Assembly (NCBI RefSeq): GCF_039522365.1
Contig: NZ_BAAADJ010000059.1
Coordinates: 1-64,000, forward strand
Reading direction: 5' to 3'
DNA length: 64,000 bases
Source of the DNA: Bacillus carboniphilus
Lineage (GTDB): Bacteria; Bacillota; Bacilli; Bacillales; JC228
Shown: positions 48,497-59,543 of the stretch, one piece after another
Layout of the letters: each line of letters begins with the position of its first letter
Position numbering within the stretch: the first letter of the stretch is position 1
Notes under the pieces: generated by a model
Databases searched by the model: none
What the model was told of the DNA's origin: nothing
What the model saw: the letters and a program-made list of their open reading frames with translations, nothing else
Position numbers and translations under genes: made by a program

Positions 48497-48947
48497 TTTT
48501 TTAGATGAAACCAATTCTGTTCAAGAAGATGATGAAAAACTAGTTAGAGAACTCTTAGTATTAGGGTTAAAAGCAGAAGACATTCAGGATGACTGTGAAA
48601 TTTCTGTTACGTTTGTTTCGAATGAAAAAATCCAAGAGATAAATAAGGAATATAGAGGAAAAGATCAGCCGACAGATGTTATCTCGTTTGCCCTTGAAGA
48701 AGGTGACGAAGATATACCAATTATGGGCGCACCTGAGACTAGGGTGTTGGGTGATATTATTATCTCAGTGGACAAGGCAAAGGAACAAGCTGAAGAATAT
48801 GGCCACTCATACCAAAGAGAACTGGGATTCCTAGCTGTTCATGGTTTGCTCCACCTTCTTGGTTACGATCATGAGGAAGAAGAAGAGGAAAAAGAAATGT
48901 TTTCGAAACAGGAAAGCATATTAGAGAGCTATGGTCTCAAACGATAG
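48480..48947 (+). CDS. ybeY: Endoribonuclease / rRNA maturation factor YbeY
   Basis: A 155-aa zinc-dependent endoribonuclease involved in 16S rRNA 3'-end maturation and 70S quality control. The zinc motif is H121-x3-H125-x5-H131 in HGLLHLLGYDH, preceded by GDIIISV. ATG at 48480 follows AAAGGTGG inside pgpH. It overlaps dgkA by 17 bases. Confidence 0.96.
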   Translation: MNLEIDFLDETNSVQEDDEKLVRELLVLGLKAEDIQDDCEISVTFVSNEKIQEINKEYRGKDQPTDVISFALEEGDEDIPIMGAPETRVLGDIIISVDKAKEQAEEYGHSYQRELGFLAVHGLLHLLGYDHEEEEEEKEMFSKQESILESYGLKR

Positions 48948-49326
48948 AAAGTTCCGTAATGCCACTTTTCTAAAGTCTTTTCAGGTAGCCCTATCTGGAA
49001 TTATTACTGTTTTTAAAGAAGAAAAAAACTTCCGCTTTCATATTGTTTCAACGGTGGTGGTTGTAAGTTTAGGTTTATTTTTATCATTATCCAACGTTGA
49101 ATGGCTTTTTGTTCTTTCTGCCATATTTGGGGTTCTCACTTTTGAAATGATAAATTCAGCAATTGAAAGAGTTGTGGATTTAGTTACAAATGAGTACGAC
49201 CCGTTGGCGAAAGTAGCTAAAGATATGGCAAGTGGTGCAGTATTATTGTTTGCCATGTATTCTGTTTTGGTGGGGATTATTATCTTTGTTCCCAAGATAT
49301 GGAGTTTGCTTATCTTTCACTTCTAA
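48931..49326 (+). CDS. dgkA: Undecaprenol kinase / diacylglycerol kinase
   Basis: A 131-aa membrane kinase. The Bacillus member phosphorylates undecaprenol rather than diacylglycerol, recycling the cell-wall lipid carrier. The family signature FEMINSAIERVVDL is present, with three predicted helices. ATG at 48931 lies inside the end of ybeY. Confidence 0.92.
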   Translation: MVSNDRKFRNATFLKSFQVALSGIITVFKEEKNFRFHIVSTVVVVSLGLFLSLSNVEWLFVLSAIFGVLTFEMINSAIERVVDLVTNEYDPLAKVAKDMASGAVLLFAMYSVLVGIIIFVPKIWSLLIFHF

Positions 49327-49396
49327 TTGTTAAAATTCATACAATATGATAAATAAGCCTATCAGACAGAGATAAAAAAACAGAACTATATTTTGA

Positions 49397-50762
<1,366 letters not shown>

Positions 50763-50894
50763 CTTAAAGTACGGCAGGCTATTCTTCATTTAGCAAAATT
50801 TACGTCACATTTTTTACTAAGACTTGGTCAAGCTATAATTAAGTTACAGGGAATTAAAAAAAGCTAGTTTCACAAATCGAAAGGTGGGTATTTT

Positions 50895-51038
50895 ATGTTA
50901 GATTTTACCTGGAAAGTATTTTCTGAAACAGGTAGTATTGACACTTATCTCCTTTACAAAGAACTAGAAAAGAAATCCCATTCATCTCCAGAGGATCAAG
51001 AAGAAGAACTAGCAGAAATAGATTTTCCCGTGATGTAA
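50895..51038 (+). CDS. yqzL: YqzL family protein
   Basis: A 47-aa protein: MLDFTWKVFSETGSIDTYLLYKELE followed by an acidic tail ending DFPVM. This matches the short YqzL protein that lies between era and recO in Bacillus. ATG at 50895 follows AAAGGTGGG. The function is unknown. A weak terminator follows. Confidence 0.9.
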   Translation: MLDFTWKVFSETGSIDTYLLYKELEKKSHSSPEDQEEELAEIDFPVM

Positions 51039-51059
51039 GATATTACCCCTTGTGTGTTG

Positions 51060-51090
51060 AGCCGGCCGTTATGGGTCGGCTTATTTCGTA
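51060..51090 (+). terminator. Weak terminator after yqzL
   Basis: AGCCGGCC and GGGTCGGCT form the stem, with G-U pairing, followed by TATTTCG. Confidence 0.6.
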
Positions 51091-51111
51091 TTTTAGATAA
51101 GGAGGGAGAGG

Positions 51112-51873
51112 ATGTTTAATCAGGGAGAGGGAATCGTTATTAGAACAACACCGTATGGAGAGACGAATAAAATCGTGACCCTGTTTACTAGGGAGTGGGG
51201 AAAAATCGGTGTTATGGCAAGAGGGGCAAAAAAGCCAAGCAGTAAGCTTTCGAGTTGTACTCAGCTATTTACGGTTGGCTCCTATCTAATTCAAATGAGT
51301 CGTGGCTTGGGTACATTACACCAGGGTGAAGCATCTCAATCTATGAGACACCTGAGAGAAGATATTGTCCTAACTGCTTATGCAGCCTATATAGTAGAAC
51401 TAGTGGAGAAAGCTACGGATGAACGAAAACCAAATCCAAGGCTTTATGAAGACCTTGTGTTAACCTTACATTATCTTCAGGAAGAATATGACCCGGATAT
51501 TATGAAAGTTCTTTTTGAAATCAAGATGTTACCATTATTAGGTCTCAAACCAACTCTTAATGAGTGCGTAAATTGTAAGGAAAAGCAAGGTCAATTTGGA
51601 TTTTCTGTAAGAGAAAATGGGTTCCTTTGTCACCGTTGTTTTGAAATAGACCCATACTACATCCCAATCTCACCTTCGACAACCAAATTACTAAGTCAAT
51701 TTAGCCGTATAAAGTTAGAACAGATTGGTTCAATCAATGTAAAAGAATCAACAAAAAAAGAACTAAACTTAGTAATGGAACAGTATTATGAAACCTATAC
51801 TGGTTTATACTTAAAAAGTAAAGGGGTCTTGGACCAAATTAAGCGAGTTTGGAATCCAGGTGAAGGTAGTTGA
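51112..51873 (+). CDS. recO: DNA repair protein RecO
   Basis: A 253-aa recombination mediator that loads RecA on SSB-coated DNA with RecF and RecR. The N-terminal OB fold (GIVIRTTPYGETNKIVTLFT) is followed by a helical domain and a zinc site with four cysteines (CVNC and CHRC). AGGAGGGAG precedes ATG at 51112. Its stop codon overlaps the -35 box of the downstream glyQS promoter. Confidence 0.95.
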   Translation: MFNQGEGIVIRTTPYGETNKIVTLFTREWGKIGVMARGAKKPSSKLSSCTQLFTVGSYLIQMSRGLGTLHQGEASQSMRHLREDIVLTAYAAYIVELVEKATDERKPNPRLYEDLVLTLHYLQEEYDPDIMKVLFEIKMLPLLGLKPTLNECVNCKEKQGQFGFSVRENGFLCHRCFEIDPYYIPISPSTTKLLSQFSRIKLEQIGSINVKESTKKELNLVMEQYYETYTGLYLKSKGVLDQIKRVWNPGEGS

Positions 51874-51898
51874 CAAGGTTTTTGATTTTCGCTACACT
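51870..51898 (+). promoter_or_regulatory. Promoter of glyQS T-box transcript
   Basis: TTGACA at 51870-51875 overlaps the recO stop. After 17 bp comes TACACT at 51893-51898. Confidence 0.75.
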
Positions 51899-51929
51899 TT
51901 CCCTTAAGATAAACGTAACAAAAATAGTA

Positions 51930-52130
51930 GATGCTATGAAAGAGAGTAGTACCTATTGATCACTATAAAAGCGAACCTAGGATGGTGCGAGCTAGGGTAT
52001 AGTCCAATAGAGAAGGCGTTCTGGAGCATTGATACATAAAGGGGCTGGGATTCTTATTCCAGCAAATAGGGTGGAACCGCGGATGAACTCCGTCCCTATG
52101 CTTCGTGCATAGGGACGGAGTTTTTTCTTT
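51930..52130 (+). ncRNA. Glycine T-box riboswitch leader of glyQS
   Basis: A tRNA-sensing leader. Stem I spans about 51935-52030 with the loop-E AGTA at its 5' side and the specifier GGC (Gly) at 52015-52017, preceded by GAGAA. The T-box proper, AGGGTGGAACCGCG, is at 52068-52081; its TGGA can pair with the uncharged tRNA-Gly 3' end. The terminator stem lies at 52087-52127. It lacks a large stem II, as remembered for glyQS leaders. Uncharged tRNA-Gly should favour antitermination. Confidence 0.96.
52087..52127 (+). terminator. T-box regulated terminator
   Basis: ACTCCGTCCCTATGC pairs with GCATAGGGACGGAGT across TTCGT, followed by TTTTTT. Its 5' arm competes with the T-box antiterminator. Confidence 0.95.
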
Positions 52131-52173
52131 CCTTAGCACGAGAAGTTTAACTAAATATTCGGAGGTGTTTGAA

Positions 52174-53064
52174 GTGAATGTACAAGATATGATTATTACG
52201 CTTCAAAAACATTGGTCAGATCAAGGCTGTATTTTAATGCAGGCATATGATGTTGAAAAAGGGGCTGGAACCATGAGCCCATATACGTTCCTACGTGCAA
52301 TCGGTCCGGAACCTTGGAATGTTGCCTACGTGGAACCTTCTAGAAGACCTGCAGATGGTCGTTATGGTGAAAATCCAAATAGATTGTATCAACATCATCA
52401 ATTTCAGGTGATTATGAAGCCTTCCCCAGATAATATTCAAGAACTTTATTTAGACTCATTGAAGGCTTTAGGTATCGATCCATTAGAACATGATATTCGA
52501 TTTGTTGAAGATAACTGGGAAAATCCTTCTCTAGGATGCGCAGGATTAGGTTGGGAAGTTTGGTTAGATGGCATGGAAATCACTCAGTTTACTTATTTTC
52601 AACAGGTTGGAGGACTAGAGTGTAATCCTGTTTCTGTTGAAATCACATATGGGTTAGAGAGATTAGCATCCTATATCCAAGATAAGGATAATGTATTTGA
52701 TTTAAATTTCACAGATACCTTTACCTATCGTGACATTTTCGGTCAGCCAGAATATGAGCACTCCAAATATACATTTGAAACATCTAATCAAGAGATGCTT
52801 TTCACATTATTTGAGACCTATGAAAAAGAAGCACATAGACAGATGGAGGAAGGCCTTGTTCACCCTGCATATGACTATATTTTAAAATGTTCACATGTAT
52901 TTAATATTCTGGATGCGAGAGGTGCCATTTCAGTAACGGAGCGAACAGGATATATTGGAAAAATGAGAGGGTTAGCTCGGAAAGTGGCTAAAACGTTTTA
53001 CGAAGAGCGTGAAAAGCTTGGCTTCCCAATTCTGAAAAAACAGGAGGTGGCAAAAGATGAGTAA
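52174..53064 (+). CDS. glyQ: Glycine-tRNA ligase alpha subunit
   Basis: A 296-aa catalytic alpha chain of the bacterial alpha2-beta2 glycyl-tRNA synthetase, class [29 protein letters not shown] is the conserved active-site stretch. GTG at 52174 follows CGGAGGTG; the frame from 52105 starts inside the terminator and is rejected. It overlaps glyS by 8 bases and is controlled by the T-box. Confidence 0.97.
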   Translation: MNVQDMIITLQKHWSDQGCILMQAYDVEKGAGTMSPYTFLRAIGPEPWNVAYVEPSRRPADGRYGENPNRLYQHHQFQVIMKPSPDNIQELYLDSLKALGIDPLEHDIRFVEDNWENPSLGCAGLGWEVWLDGMEITQFTYFQQVGGLECNPVSVEITYGLERLASYIQDKDNVFDLNFTDTFTYRDIFGQPEYEHSKYTFETSNQEMLFTLFETYEKEAHRQMEEGLVHPAYDYILKCSHVFNILDARGAISVTERTGYIGKMRGLARKVAKTFYEEREKLGFPILKKQEVAKDE

Positions 53065-55132
53065 TGTATTGATCGAAATTGGTTTAGAGGAAATGCCAGC
53101 AAGATATGTAACAGATTCAATGGATCAGTTAAAAGAAAAAACAAAGAATTGGTTAAATGAAAACAGAATTAAATTTGACTCAGTTAATGCCTATTCGACA
53201 CCAAGAAGACTAGCCGTTTTTATTCAAGGTGTAGCAGATTCACAAGAGGATGTAATTGAAGAAGCTAAAGGACCTGCTAAGCACATTGCTCTGGATCAAG
53301 AAGGGAACTGGTCTAAAGCAGCCATTGGTTTTTCAAAAGGACAAGGGAAGTCGGTTGAGGACATTTATTTCCAAGAAGTAAACGGTGTAGAGTATTGCTT
53401 TGTTAAAAAAGAAGAAAAAGGGCAGAAAACAAAGGACTTACTTCCTCATTTTCAATCTGTCATAACTGGCTTGTCATTTCCTAAAAATATGAAGTGGGGC
53501 AGCTATGACCTAAAATATATCCGACCTATTAAATGGTTAGTTGCCTTATTCGATACAGAAGTCATTCCTTTTGAAATCACAGACGTTAAGTCGGGTAATA
53601 CTTCAAGAGGTCATCGCTTTCTTGGAACGGAAATTGATATTGATACTCCGGAAGAGTATAAACAAAAACTGTTGTCTCAATTTGTATTAGTGGACTATCA
53701 AGAGAGAAAAAGTGCGATTAGACTTCAACTAGAAAGACTCGCGGAAAGTGAAGGTTGGGTAATCCCAATTGACGAAGATCTTTTAGAGGAAGTTACAAAT
53801 CTTGTTGAATATCCAACTGTTCTATTTGGGAAGTTCGATGAAGAATTTTTAGCATTACCAGATGAAGTTTTAATCACATCAATGAAGGAGCACCAACGTT
53901 ACTTCCCTGTAAAGAACTCGGAAGGTACATTGTTACCGTTTTTTGTAACGGTTCGTAATGGTGATCACGTTAATATTGATAAGGTTGCAAAAGGAAATGA
54001 AAAGGTATTAACAGCACGTTTATCCGACGCGAATTTCTTCTTTAAAGAAGATCAAAAAAAATCTGTGGATGAATGGAACCAAAAGCTTGAGAAGATTGTT
54101 TATCAAGAACAAATTGGAACTTATGCTGAAAAAGTCGACAGAATCATTGCGCTTTCTAATTGGTTAGGAGACGTATTGAAACTAGAACAACGTCAAAAAG
54201 AAATGGTAACCCGTACAGCAGAAATTTGTAAATTCGATTTAGTTACGCATATGGTTTATGAATTCCCTGAACTTCAAGGATATATGGGCGAAAAGTATGC
54301 TCTTCTTAACCAAGAAAAGCCTGAAGTAGCTAAAGCCATCCACGAACACTATATGCCACGTCATTCTGAAGATTCCATACCTTCTACAGTAGAAGGGTCG
54401 ATTGTAAGCATTGCTGACAAGATGGATACGATTGTTTCCTGTTTTGCCATAGGTCTAATCCCATCTGGTTCACAAGACCCGTACGCACTAAGAAGACAGG
54501 CATGGGGAATTGTGACGACATTACTTGGGAAGCAATGGCCAGTAACCATTGAATCTCTCGTACAGCAATCCTTCGAGAATGTTCAAGCTAGTAACGTAAA
54601 GAAAAGTGATAAAGTGGATGTTGTTCATGAGGTTTTGAACTTCTTTAAGCAAAGAATTAAGTTTATTTTACAAGAACAGGGAATTCGTTATGATGTAGTG
54701 GATGCTGTATTGGCAGGTAGCATAGAAGAAGTTCCTACGATTGTTGAAAGAGCCAATATTTTAAATGAAAAACGTGAGGACACAAACTTTAAAGAAACGA
54801 TTGAGAGCCTGGCAAGAGTTATCAATATCGCAAAGAAAGCAGAAGTAGAAGTTGATGTAGATTCTTCCTTGTTTGAAAATGAATATGAAATCAATCTTTT
54901 AAATGCCTTTGTTTCAATAAATCAACAATGGGAAGATATAAAGTCAGAAAGTGAGAGATTCAATCGACTTTCTGAATTGAAAAATACCATTGACCCTTAT
55001 TTTGACAACACGATGGTTATGAGTACCGATGAAAACGTTCGTGTAAATCGTCTATCACTTATGAAAAAAATAGCAACACTTATCTTAAAGTTTGCCGATG
55101 TAAATCAACTACAAGTGAAACAAACGGCTTAA
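53057..55132 (+). CDS. glyS: Glycine-tRNA ligase beta subunit
   Basis: A 691-aa beta chain that supplies tRNA recognition. The N-terminus [14 protein letters not shown] and TRRLAVF-like STPRRLAVF are conserved, an HD-like region holds [13 protein letters not shown] and FFKEDQKK, and the C-terminus is an anticodon-binding, DALR-like domain. AGGAGG precedes ATG at 53057 within glyQ. Length is normal. Confidence 0.97.
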   Translation: MSNVLIEIGLEEMPARYVTDSMDQLKEKTKNWLNENRIKFDSVNAYSTPRRLAVFIQGVADSQEDVIEEAKGPAKHIALDQEGNWSKAAIGFSKGQGKSVEDIYFQEVNGVEYCFVKKEEKGQKTKDLLPHFQSVITGLSFPKNMKWGSYDLKYIRPIKWLVALFDTEVIPFEITDVKSGNTSRGHRFLGTEIDIDTPEEYKQKLLSQFVLVDYQERKSAIRLQLERLAESEGWVIPIDEDLLEEVTNLVEYPTVLFGKFDEEFLALPDEVLITSMKEHQRYFPVKNSEGTLLPFFVTVRNGDHVNIDKVAKGNEKVLTARLSDANFFFKEDQKKSVDEWNQKLEKIVYQEQIGTYAEKVDRIIALSNWLGDVLKLEQRQKEMVTRTAEICKFDLVTHMVYEFPELQGYMGEKYALLNQEKPEVAKAIHEHYMPRHSEDSIPSTVEGSIVSIADKMDTIVSCFAIGLIPSGSQDPYALRRQAWGIVTTLLGKQWPVTIESLVQQSFENVQASNVKKSDKVDVVHEVLNFFKQRIKFILQEQGIRYDVVDAVLAGSIEEVPTIVERANILNEKREDTNFKETIESLARVINIAKKAEVEVDVDSSLFENEYEINLLNAFVSINQQWEDIKSESERFNRLSELKNTIDPYFDNTMVMSTDENVRVNRLSLMKKIATLILKFADVNQLQVKQTA

Positions 55133-55146
55133 TCTAAGCAAAAGTA

Positions 55147-55182
55147 AAGCGCTCAGAAAATACGTCTGAGCGCTTATAAATT
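55147..55182 (+). terminator. Terminator-like hairpin after glyS
   Basis: AAGCGCTCAGA pairs with TCTGAGCGCTT, a perfect 11-bp stem. The following sequence is ATAAATT rather than a pure T-run. Confidence 0.7.
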
Positions 55183-55189
55183 AAGAAAG

Positions 55190-55290
55190 GCTGTTTTCGT
55201 AAAGATTGTTGTTTCTTGCACATATAGTTCAACAACCTTTGTTAATAGAATCAACTATTGTCTAAAAGCAACAATATATGCGAAAACAGC
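55190..55290. repeat. Long inverted repeat between glyS and ccpN
   Basis: GCTGTTTTCG at 55190 pairs with CGAAAACAGC ending at 55290, and the arms continue inward to TTGTTG and CAACAA with a few mismatches, making about 22-bp arms around a 57-base centre. The size and terminal inverted repeats are like a small MITE or a remnant insertion-sequence end. No ORF lies inside. The rest of the 318-bp gap before ccpN is A/T-rich with possible promoter sequence near 55350. Confidence 0.65.
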
Positions 55291-55450
55291 GTAAGAAAAA
55301 ATCAATAATTGAGGTAGGTCTTTGAACAGAATACTTCCCAAATATGATAAATAGTATATAATATTTGTAATAACTAGTATGGCATATTTCCTTTAGCTTC
55401 AAAAAGGTCTTATACAATCATAAAAAAAGTCTGCGCTTTTATCATAGGTG

Positions 55451-56083
55451 GTGAGGACGATCGAGCTTAATAAACGCCAAGAGCAAATCTTGCAAATTGT
55501 AAAGGAACAAGGCCCTATAACAGGGGAGCATATTGCGGATCAATTAAATCTAACACGAGCAACATTAAGACCGGATTTGGCCATTTTAACGATGGCGGGT
55601 TACCTAGATGCTAGGCCAAGAGTTGGATATTTCTACACAGGTAAATCAAGCACACAACTACTAGCTGACCACATACACAAGTTATATGTTAAGGATTATC
55701 AGTCAATCCCAGTGGTTGTGAATGAGAATGTTTCGGTTTATGATGCAATCTGTACGATGTTCTTAGAGGACGTAGGCACCCTTTTCGTTGTTGATGAGAA
55801 GGCGATTTTAACGGGTGTCCTCTCCAGAAAAGATTTACTCAGAGCCAGTATTGGTAAGCAAGAGTTAACTCAAGTACCCGTTCATATCATTATGACCAGA
55901 ATGCCAAATATAACATGGTGTCAAAAAGAGGATACGTTACTAGACGTAGCTTATCGTCTCATCGAAAAGCAAATTGATGCTTTGCCGGTTATAAAAGAAA
56001 CGGAAAATGGTTTTGAGGTTATTGGGCGAATTACAAAGACCAATATCACAAAAGCCTTTGTTGCACTTGCAAATAACGACTAG
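55451..56083 (+). CDS. ccpN: Transcriptional repressor CcpN
   Basis: A 210-aa regulator (YqzB) that represses gluconeogenic genes gapB and pckA in glucose in B. subtilis. The N-terminal helix-turn-helix reads [24 protein letters not shown], and two CBS domains follow ([12 protein letters not shown]... and [23 protein letters not shown]). The family start [10 protein letters not shown] corresponds to GTG at 55451, with GTG at 55448 next to it, but neither has a properly spaced ribosome site since AGGTGGTG overlaps them. It is followed by yqfL. Confidence 0.93.
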   Translation: MRTIELNKRQEQILQIVKEQGPITGEHIADQLNLTRATLRPDLAILTMAGYLDARPRVGYFYTGKSSTQLLADHIHKLYVKDYQSIPVVVNENVSVYDAICTMFLEDVGTLFVVDEKAILTGVLSRKDLLRASIGKQELTQVPVHIIMTRMPNITWCQKEDTLLDVAYRLIEKQIDALPVIKETENGFEVIGRITKTNITKAFVALANND

Positions 56084-56102
56084 TGGGGGGAAACTTAAAA
56101 AT

Positions 56103-56906
56103 ATGGTACCAATTATTTATATTGTATCGGATTCTGTGGGGGAAACAGCAGAGCTCGTTACCAAAGCTGCTGTAAGCCAATTTAATGGGTCTGGTGTGGT
56201 CTTGAAAAGAATCCCCTACGTAGAAGATGAATCAACAATAAATGAAGTTATTCAGCTTGCCAAAATGAATAATGGGATGATTGTATTTACTCTGGTTCGC
56301 CCTGAAATCAGAACATACATGAAAGAGTCTGCTGAAAAAGAAGGTATTTTTGCTTGCGATGTAATGGGACCGTTAATGGACCACTTCCAAAAACAATATG
56401 GAAAAACACCACTGTTTGAACCGGGGCTTGTTCGAAAGCTTGATGATGACTATTTCAAAAAGGTTGAAGCCATTGAGTTTGCGGTTAAATATGATGATGG
56501 TAGAGACCCGAGAGGTCTTTTAAAAGCGGATATCGTTTTAATCGGTGTTTCAAGAACGTCTAAAACCCCTCTTTCACAGTATTTAGCACACAAACGTCTA
56601 AAGGTGGCCAATGTTCCGCTAGTTCCGGAAATTGATCCACCTGAAGAGCTGTATCATGTCGATAAAGAGCGATGCTTTGGCTTGAAGATTAGTCCTGAAA
56701 AATTAAACGAGATTAGACGAGAGAGATTAAAAACATTAGGACTTAATGACAAGGCGAGCTATGCGAATTTGGATAGAATTAAGAGTGAACTTGAGCATTT
56801 TAACAAAGTGGTTGAGGAGATTGGTTGTCCGATCATTGATGTTACGAATAAGGCTGTTGAAGAAACAGCGAATCTTATTTTAAATCAAATTCAACAAAAG
56901 AAATAA
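56103..56906 (+). CDS. yqfL: PPDK/PEP synthase regulatory kinase-phosphorylase family protein YqfL
   Basis: A 267-aa DUF299 protein. Characterised relatives phosphorylate and dephosphorylate pyruvate phosphate dikinase or PEP synthase. The P-loop G-V-S-R-T-S-K-T is at 148-155, and the N-terminus [13 protein letters not shown] is conserved. In Bacillus it is linked to ccpN, fitting a role in gluconeogenic control; the target here is not known. ATG at 56103 is chosen, with GGGGGG about 10 bases upstream. Confidence 0.9.
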   Translation: MVPIIYIVSDSVGETAELVTKAAVSQFNGSGVVLKRIPYVEDESTINEVIQLAKMNNGMIVFTLVRPEIRTYMKESAEKEGIFACDVMGPLMDHFQKQYGKTPLFEPGLVRKLDDDYFKKVEAIEFAVKYDDGRDPRGLLKADIVLIGVSRTSKTPLSQYLAHKRLKVANVPLVPEIDPPEELYHVDKERCFGLKISPEKLNEIRRERLKTLGLNDKASYANLDRIKSELEHFNKVVEEIGCPIIDVTNKAVEETANLILNQIQQKK

Positions 56907-56917
56907 TGAGGTTTGGG

Positions 56918-56948
56918 GATCGTCCGGGGTATGGGCGGTCTTTTTTCT
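56918..56948 (+). terminator. Terminator after yqfL
   Basis: GATCGTCC and GGGCGGTC form the stem, with one mismatch or wobble, followed by six T. Confidence 0.8.
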
Positions 56949-57071
56949 TTTGAGAATCAATAAATAATAATGGAAATAATGGATTCTTTGTACTATAATA
57001 AAAAATTGTGATAAAAAAATCATATATTAGGTTTAAGGTCAAGCAAGAAAGAATAAACTTATTATTGATGG

Positions 57072-57632
57072 ATGTCAAGAAGAAAAAACAAAAAAAATTC
57101 GACAAAGCCAAAAGGATTTATTGAAAAAGTGAGTGAAAGCAGGAGAATGGATTATAACGTAGAATGTATTCCATATCGAGAAAAACCAAAGGTATTTGTC
57201 AATGCAGATGCTTGTCCAGTAAAAGACGAGATACAAAACATAGCTAATCAACACGGGCTTGAGGTTACATACGTAGCTTCATATGCTCACTACCATCAAA
57301 GCACAGACGAGAAAAAATGGAAGTTTGTTGATGCTGAAAAGGAATCTGCAGATCTATATATTGTGAATGCATCGCAAAAAGGGGATTTTGTGGTGACGCA
57401 TGATATGGGGTTGGCTGCATCTATTGTACCTAAATGTGTTTACGTTATCACTCCTCGAGGAAAAGTAATACAAGAGGAGGATTTAGATTCACTTCTTTTT
57501 TTTCGATACGCATCCTTTAAAGCAAGGCGTGGCGGTGAGAAAACAAAGGGGCCAAAAAAGTTTACAGAGCAAGATAGACAAAATTTCTCGCATCATTTTT
57601 TACGGATTTTGTCGAAGTTTGCAGGAATTTAG
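57072..57632 (+). CDS. yqxD: YaiI/YqxD family protein (DUF188)
   Basis: A PIN-like domain protein upstream of dnaG in Bacillus. The core starts KPKVFVNADACPVKDEI and contains VVTHDMGLAA and TPRGKV. Up to 186 aa are possible from ATG at 57072. The first 25 residues are an unusual Lys/Arg/Ser-rich stretch, and no start has a good ribosome site: alternatives are GTG at 57129 and ATG at 57147, the last preceded too closely by AGGAGA. Typical family length is near 150 aa, so the true start may be internal. The function is unknown. Confidence 0.85.
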   Translation: MSRRKNKKNSTKPKGFIEKVSESRRMDYNVECIPYREKPKVFVNADACPVKDEIQNIANQHGLEVTYVASYAHYHQSTDEKKWKFVDAEKESADLYIVNASQKGDFVVTHDMGLAASIVPKCVYVITPRGKVIQEEDLDSLLFFRYASFKARRGGEKTKGPKKFTEQDRQNFSHHFLRILSKFAGI

Positions 57633-57685
57633 GTTTTTCTATAGAACTACCTAATATAGAGTAACAAAGAGGCAGTTGATAAACC

Positions 57686-59512
57686 ATGTCTGAACGATTA
57701 TCGGACGAACTCATTAATGACCTTAGGGCCTCGGTAGACATAGTAGATGTAATTAGTGAATATGTCCAATTAAAAAAGAAAGGCCGAAATTACTTTGGTC
57801 TTTGTCCATTTCACGGAGAAAATACCCCTTCTTTTTCTGTTGCACCTGATAAACAAATTTATCGTTGTTTTGGCTGTGGTGCCGGCGGGAATGTGTTTTC
57901 TTTTTTAATGGACTTAGAAGGTTTGTCTTTTATCGAAGTGGTTCAACTACTTGCTGAACGAACTGGAAAAGAGATACCGAACTTGTCTTCTGTGAATGAA
58001 AACAAAAACCCTCGCTCTGAAAAAGAACAAAAGCTTTTTGAATTACATGAGTTATTAAATAAATTTTATCATCATTTATTGGTAAATACAAAAGAAGGTC
58101 AAAAAGCTCTTTCATACCTTGAAAATAGAGGTATAACAACAGAGGCAATTCAATCATTCCAGCTAGGCTATGCACCAGGGTCATGGGATTTTGTGAAAAA
58201 TTACCTTGAAAAAAAAGGATATTCAACATCTCTTTTAGAGGAATCGGGTATCATTGTTCGAAGCTCACAAGGGGACAAAACTTTTGATCGATTTAGGGAT
58301 AGAATCATGTTTCCTATTCATGATCATAGTGGAAATACGGTAGCCTTTTCTGGAAGGGTTATTGAATCAAGTGATAATGAACCAAAGTTTATTAACTCAC
58401 CGGAAACACCCATATTCAAAAAAGGGAATTTATTTTTCAACTACCATCGTGCCCGAGCTGAAATTCGTAAAAAGGATTCTTGTATTCTTTTCGAAGGATA
58501 CGCGGATGTTATTTCTGCTTACAATGCAGGCATTAAACATGTTTTAGCAACAATGGGAACGTCTTTATCTGATGAGCATATTCGCATTTTAAAGAGAAAT
58601 GTAAATACAGTTCTACTTTGTTTCGATGCAGATAATGCAGGAGTTGAGGCAGCGTATCGGGCTGGAAATCTGCTTGAGTCGAATGCTATTTCCGTTCGAA
58701 TTGCTAGCATTCCTAACAAGCTCGATCCTGACGAATATATCCGTCAATTCGGAGGAGACAGGTTCCAAGGTGAAGTTATAGATCGAAGTCAAACCTTCAT
58801 GTCATTTAAGCTCTCCTACTTTCGTAGGGGGAAAAACCTCACAAATGAAGGAGAAAGGCTTCTCTATATAGAAGAAATACTTAAAGAAATTTCAAAACTA
58901 AATAGTGCCATTGAAAAGGACCACTATCTTAGACAAATTGCCAATGACTTTTCATTATCATTGGATGCTCTTAAAGAACAAGAGAATCAATATTCCTCGC
59001 AGTATAACAAAAGAATAAAGCAAAAGCAGCAACATCAAAAACCTGTACCTGAAAGTGTTCCAGTGTACAGCAAAAAAGAAAAAAGGTTAAACCCTGCTTA
59101 TGTCACTGCTGAGAGAATGCTAATCGCTTATATGCTACAAAATGATCAGTTGGTTTGGGACGTACAAAGGTCTCTTCAAAATCAGACATTAAATATTGAT
59201 GAGCATCAAGCCATTTTTACCTATTTGTCTGCATACTATGAAGAGGGGAATACTCCAAATGTGAGTCAATTTTTGGACTTTGTTAAAGATCAAACCATAA
59301 AAAGGCTGGTCACTGAAATAAGCTTAATCGAAACTCAAGAAGAAATATCACCACAAGAGTTAAATGATTATATCATGCAGGTGTTAAAGCATAAGAAACT
59401 GTTAATGATAAGAGAAAAAGAGCGAGAAGAAAGGGAAGCAGAAAGTGCCAAGGATTACGTGAAAGCCGCAACCATAGCTATGGAAATATTGCAGCTTCGC
59501 AAAACATTGTAG
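57686..59512 (+). CDS. dnaG: DNA primase
   Basis: A 608-aa primase. The zinc-binding domain has C40, H43, C61 and C64 ([14 protein letters not shown]). The TOPRIM core has [15 protein letters not shown] and [11 protein letters not shown] (acidic metal ligands). The C-terminal helicase-interaction domain ends the protein. ATG at 57686 follows AGAGGCAG-type sequence. It is in the conserved yqxD-dnaG-sigA macromolecular-synthesis order. Confidence 0.97.
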   Translation: MSERLSDELINDLRASVDIVDVISEYVQLKKKGRNYFGLCPFHGENTPSFSVAPDKQIYRCFGCGAGGNVFSFLMDLEGLSFIEVVQLLAERTGKEIPNLSSVNENKNPRSEKEQKLFELHELLNKFYHHLLVNTKEGQKALSYLENRGITTEAIQSFQLGYAPGSWDFVKNYLEKKGYSTSLLEESGIIVRSSQGDKTFDRFRDRIMFPIHDHSGNTVAFSGRVIESSDNEPKFINSPETPIFKKGNLFFNYHRARAEIRKKDSCILFEGYADVISAYNAGIKHVLATMGTSLSDEHIRILKRNVNTVLLCFDADNAGVEAAYRAGNLLESNAISVRIASIPNKLDPDEYIRQFGGDRFQGEVIDRSQTFMSFKLSYFRRGKNLTNEGERLLYIEEILKEISKLNSAIEKDHYLRQIANDFSLSLDALKEQENQYSSQYNKRIKQKQQHQKPVPESVPVYSKKEKRLNPAYVTAERMLIAYMLQNDQLVWDVQRSLQNQTLNIDEHQAIFTYLSAYYEEGNTPNVSQFLDFVKDQTIKRLVTEISLIETQEEISPQELNDYIMQVLKHKKLLMIREKEREEREAESAKDYVKAATIAMEILQLRKTL

Positions 59513-59543
59513 TATTTGTCATGAGTTGGAAGGAGGGGCCGCA

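Noticed and set aside
52105-52173. Longer glyQ start
   Set aside because: It begins inside the T-box terminator stem and lacks similarity to the GlyQ N-terminus; GTG at 52174 has CGGAGGTG.
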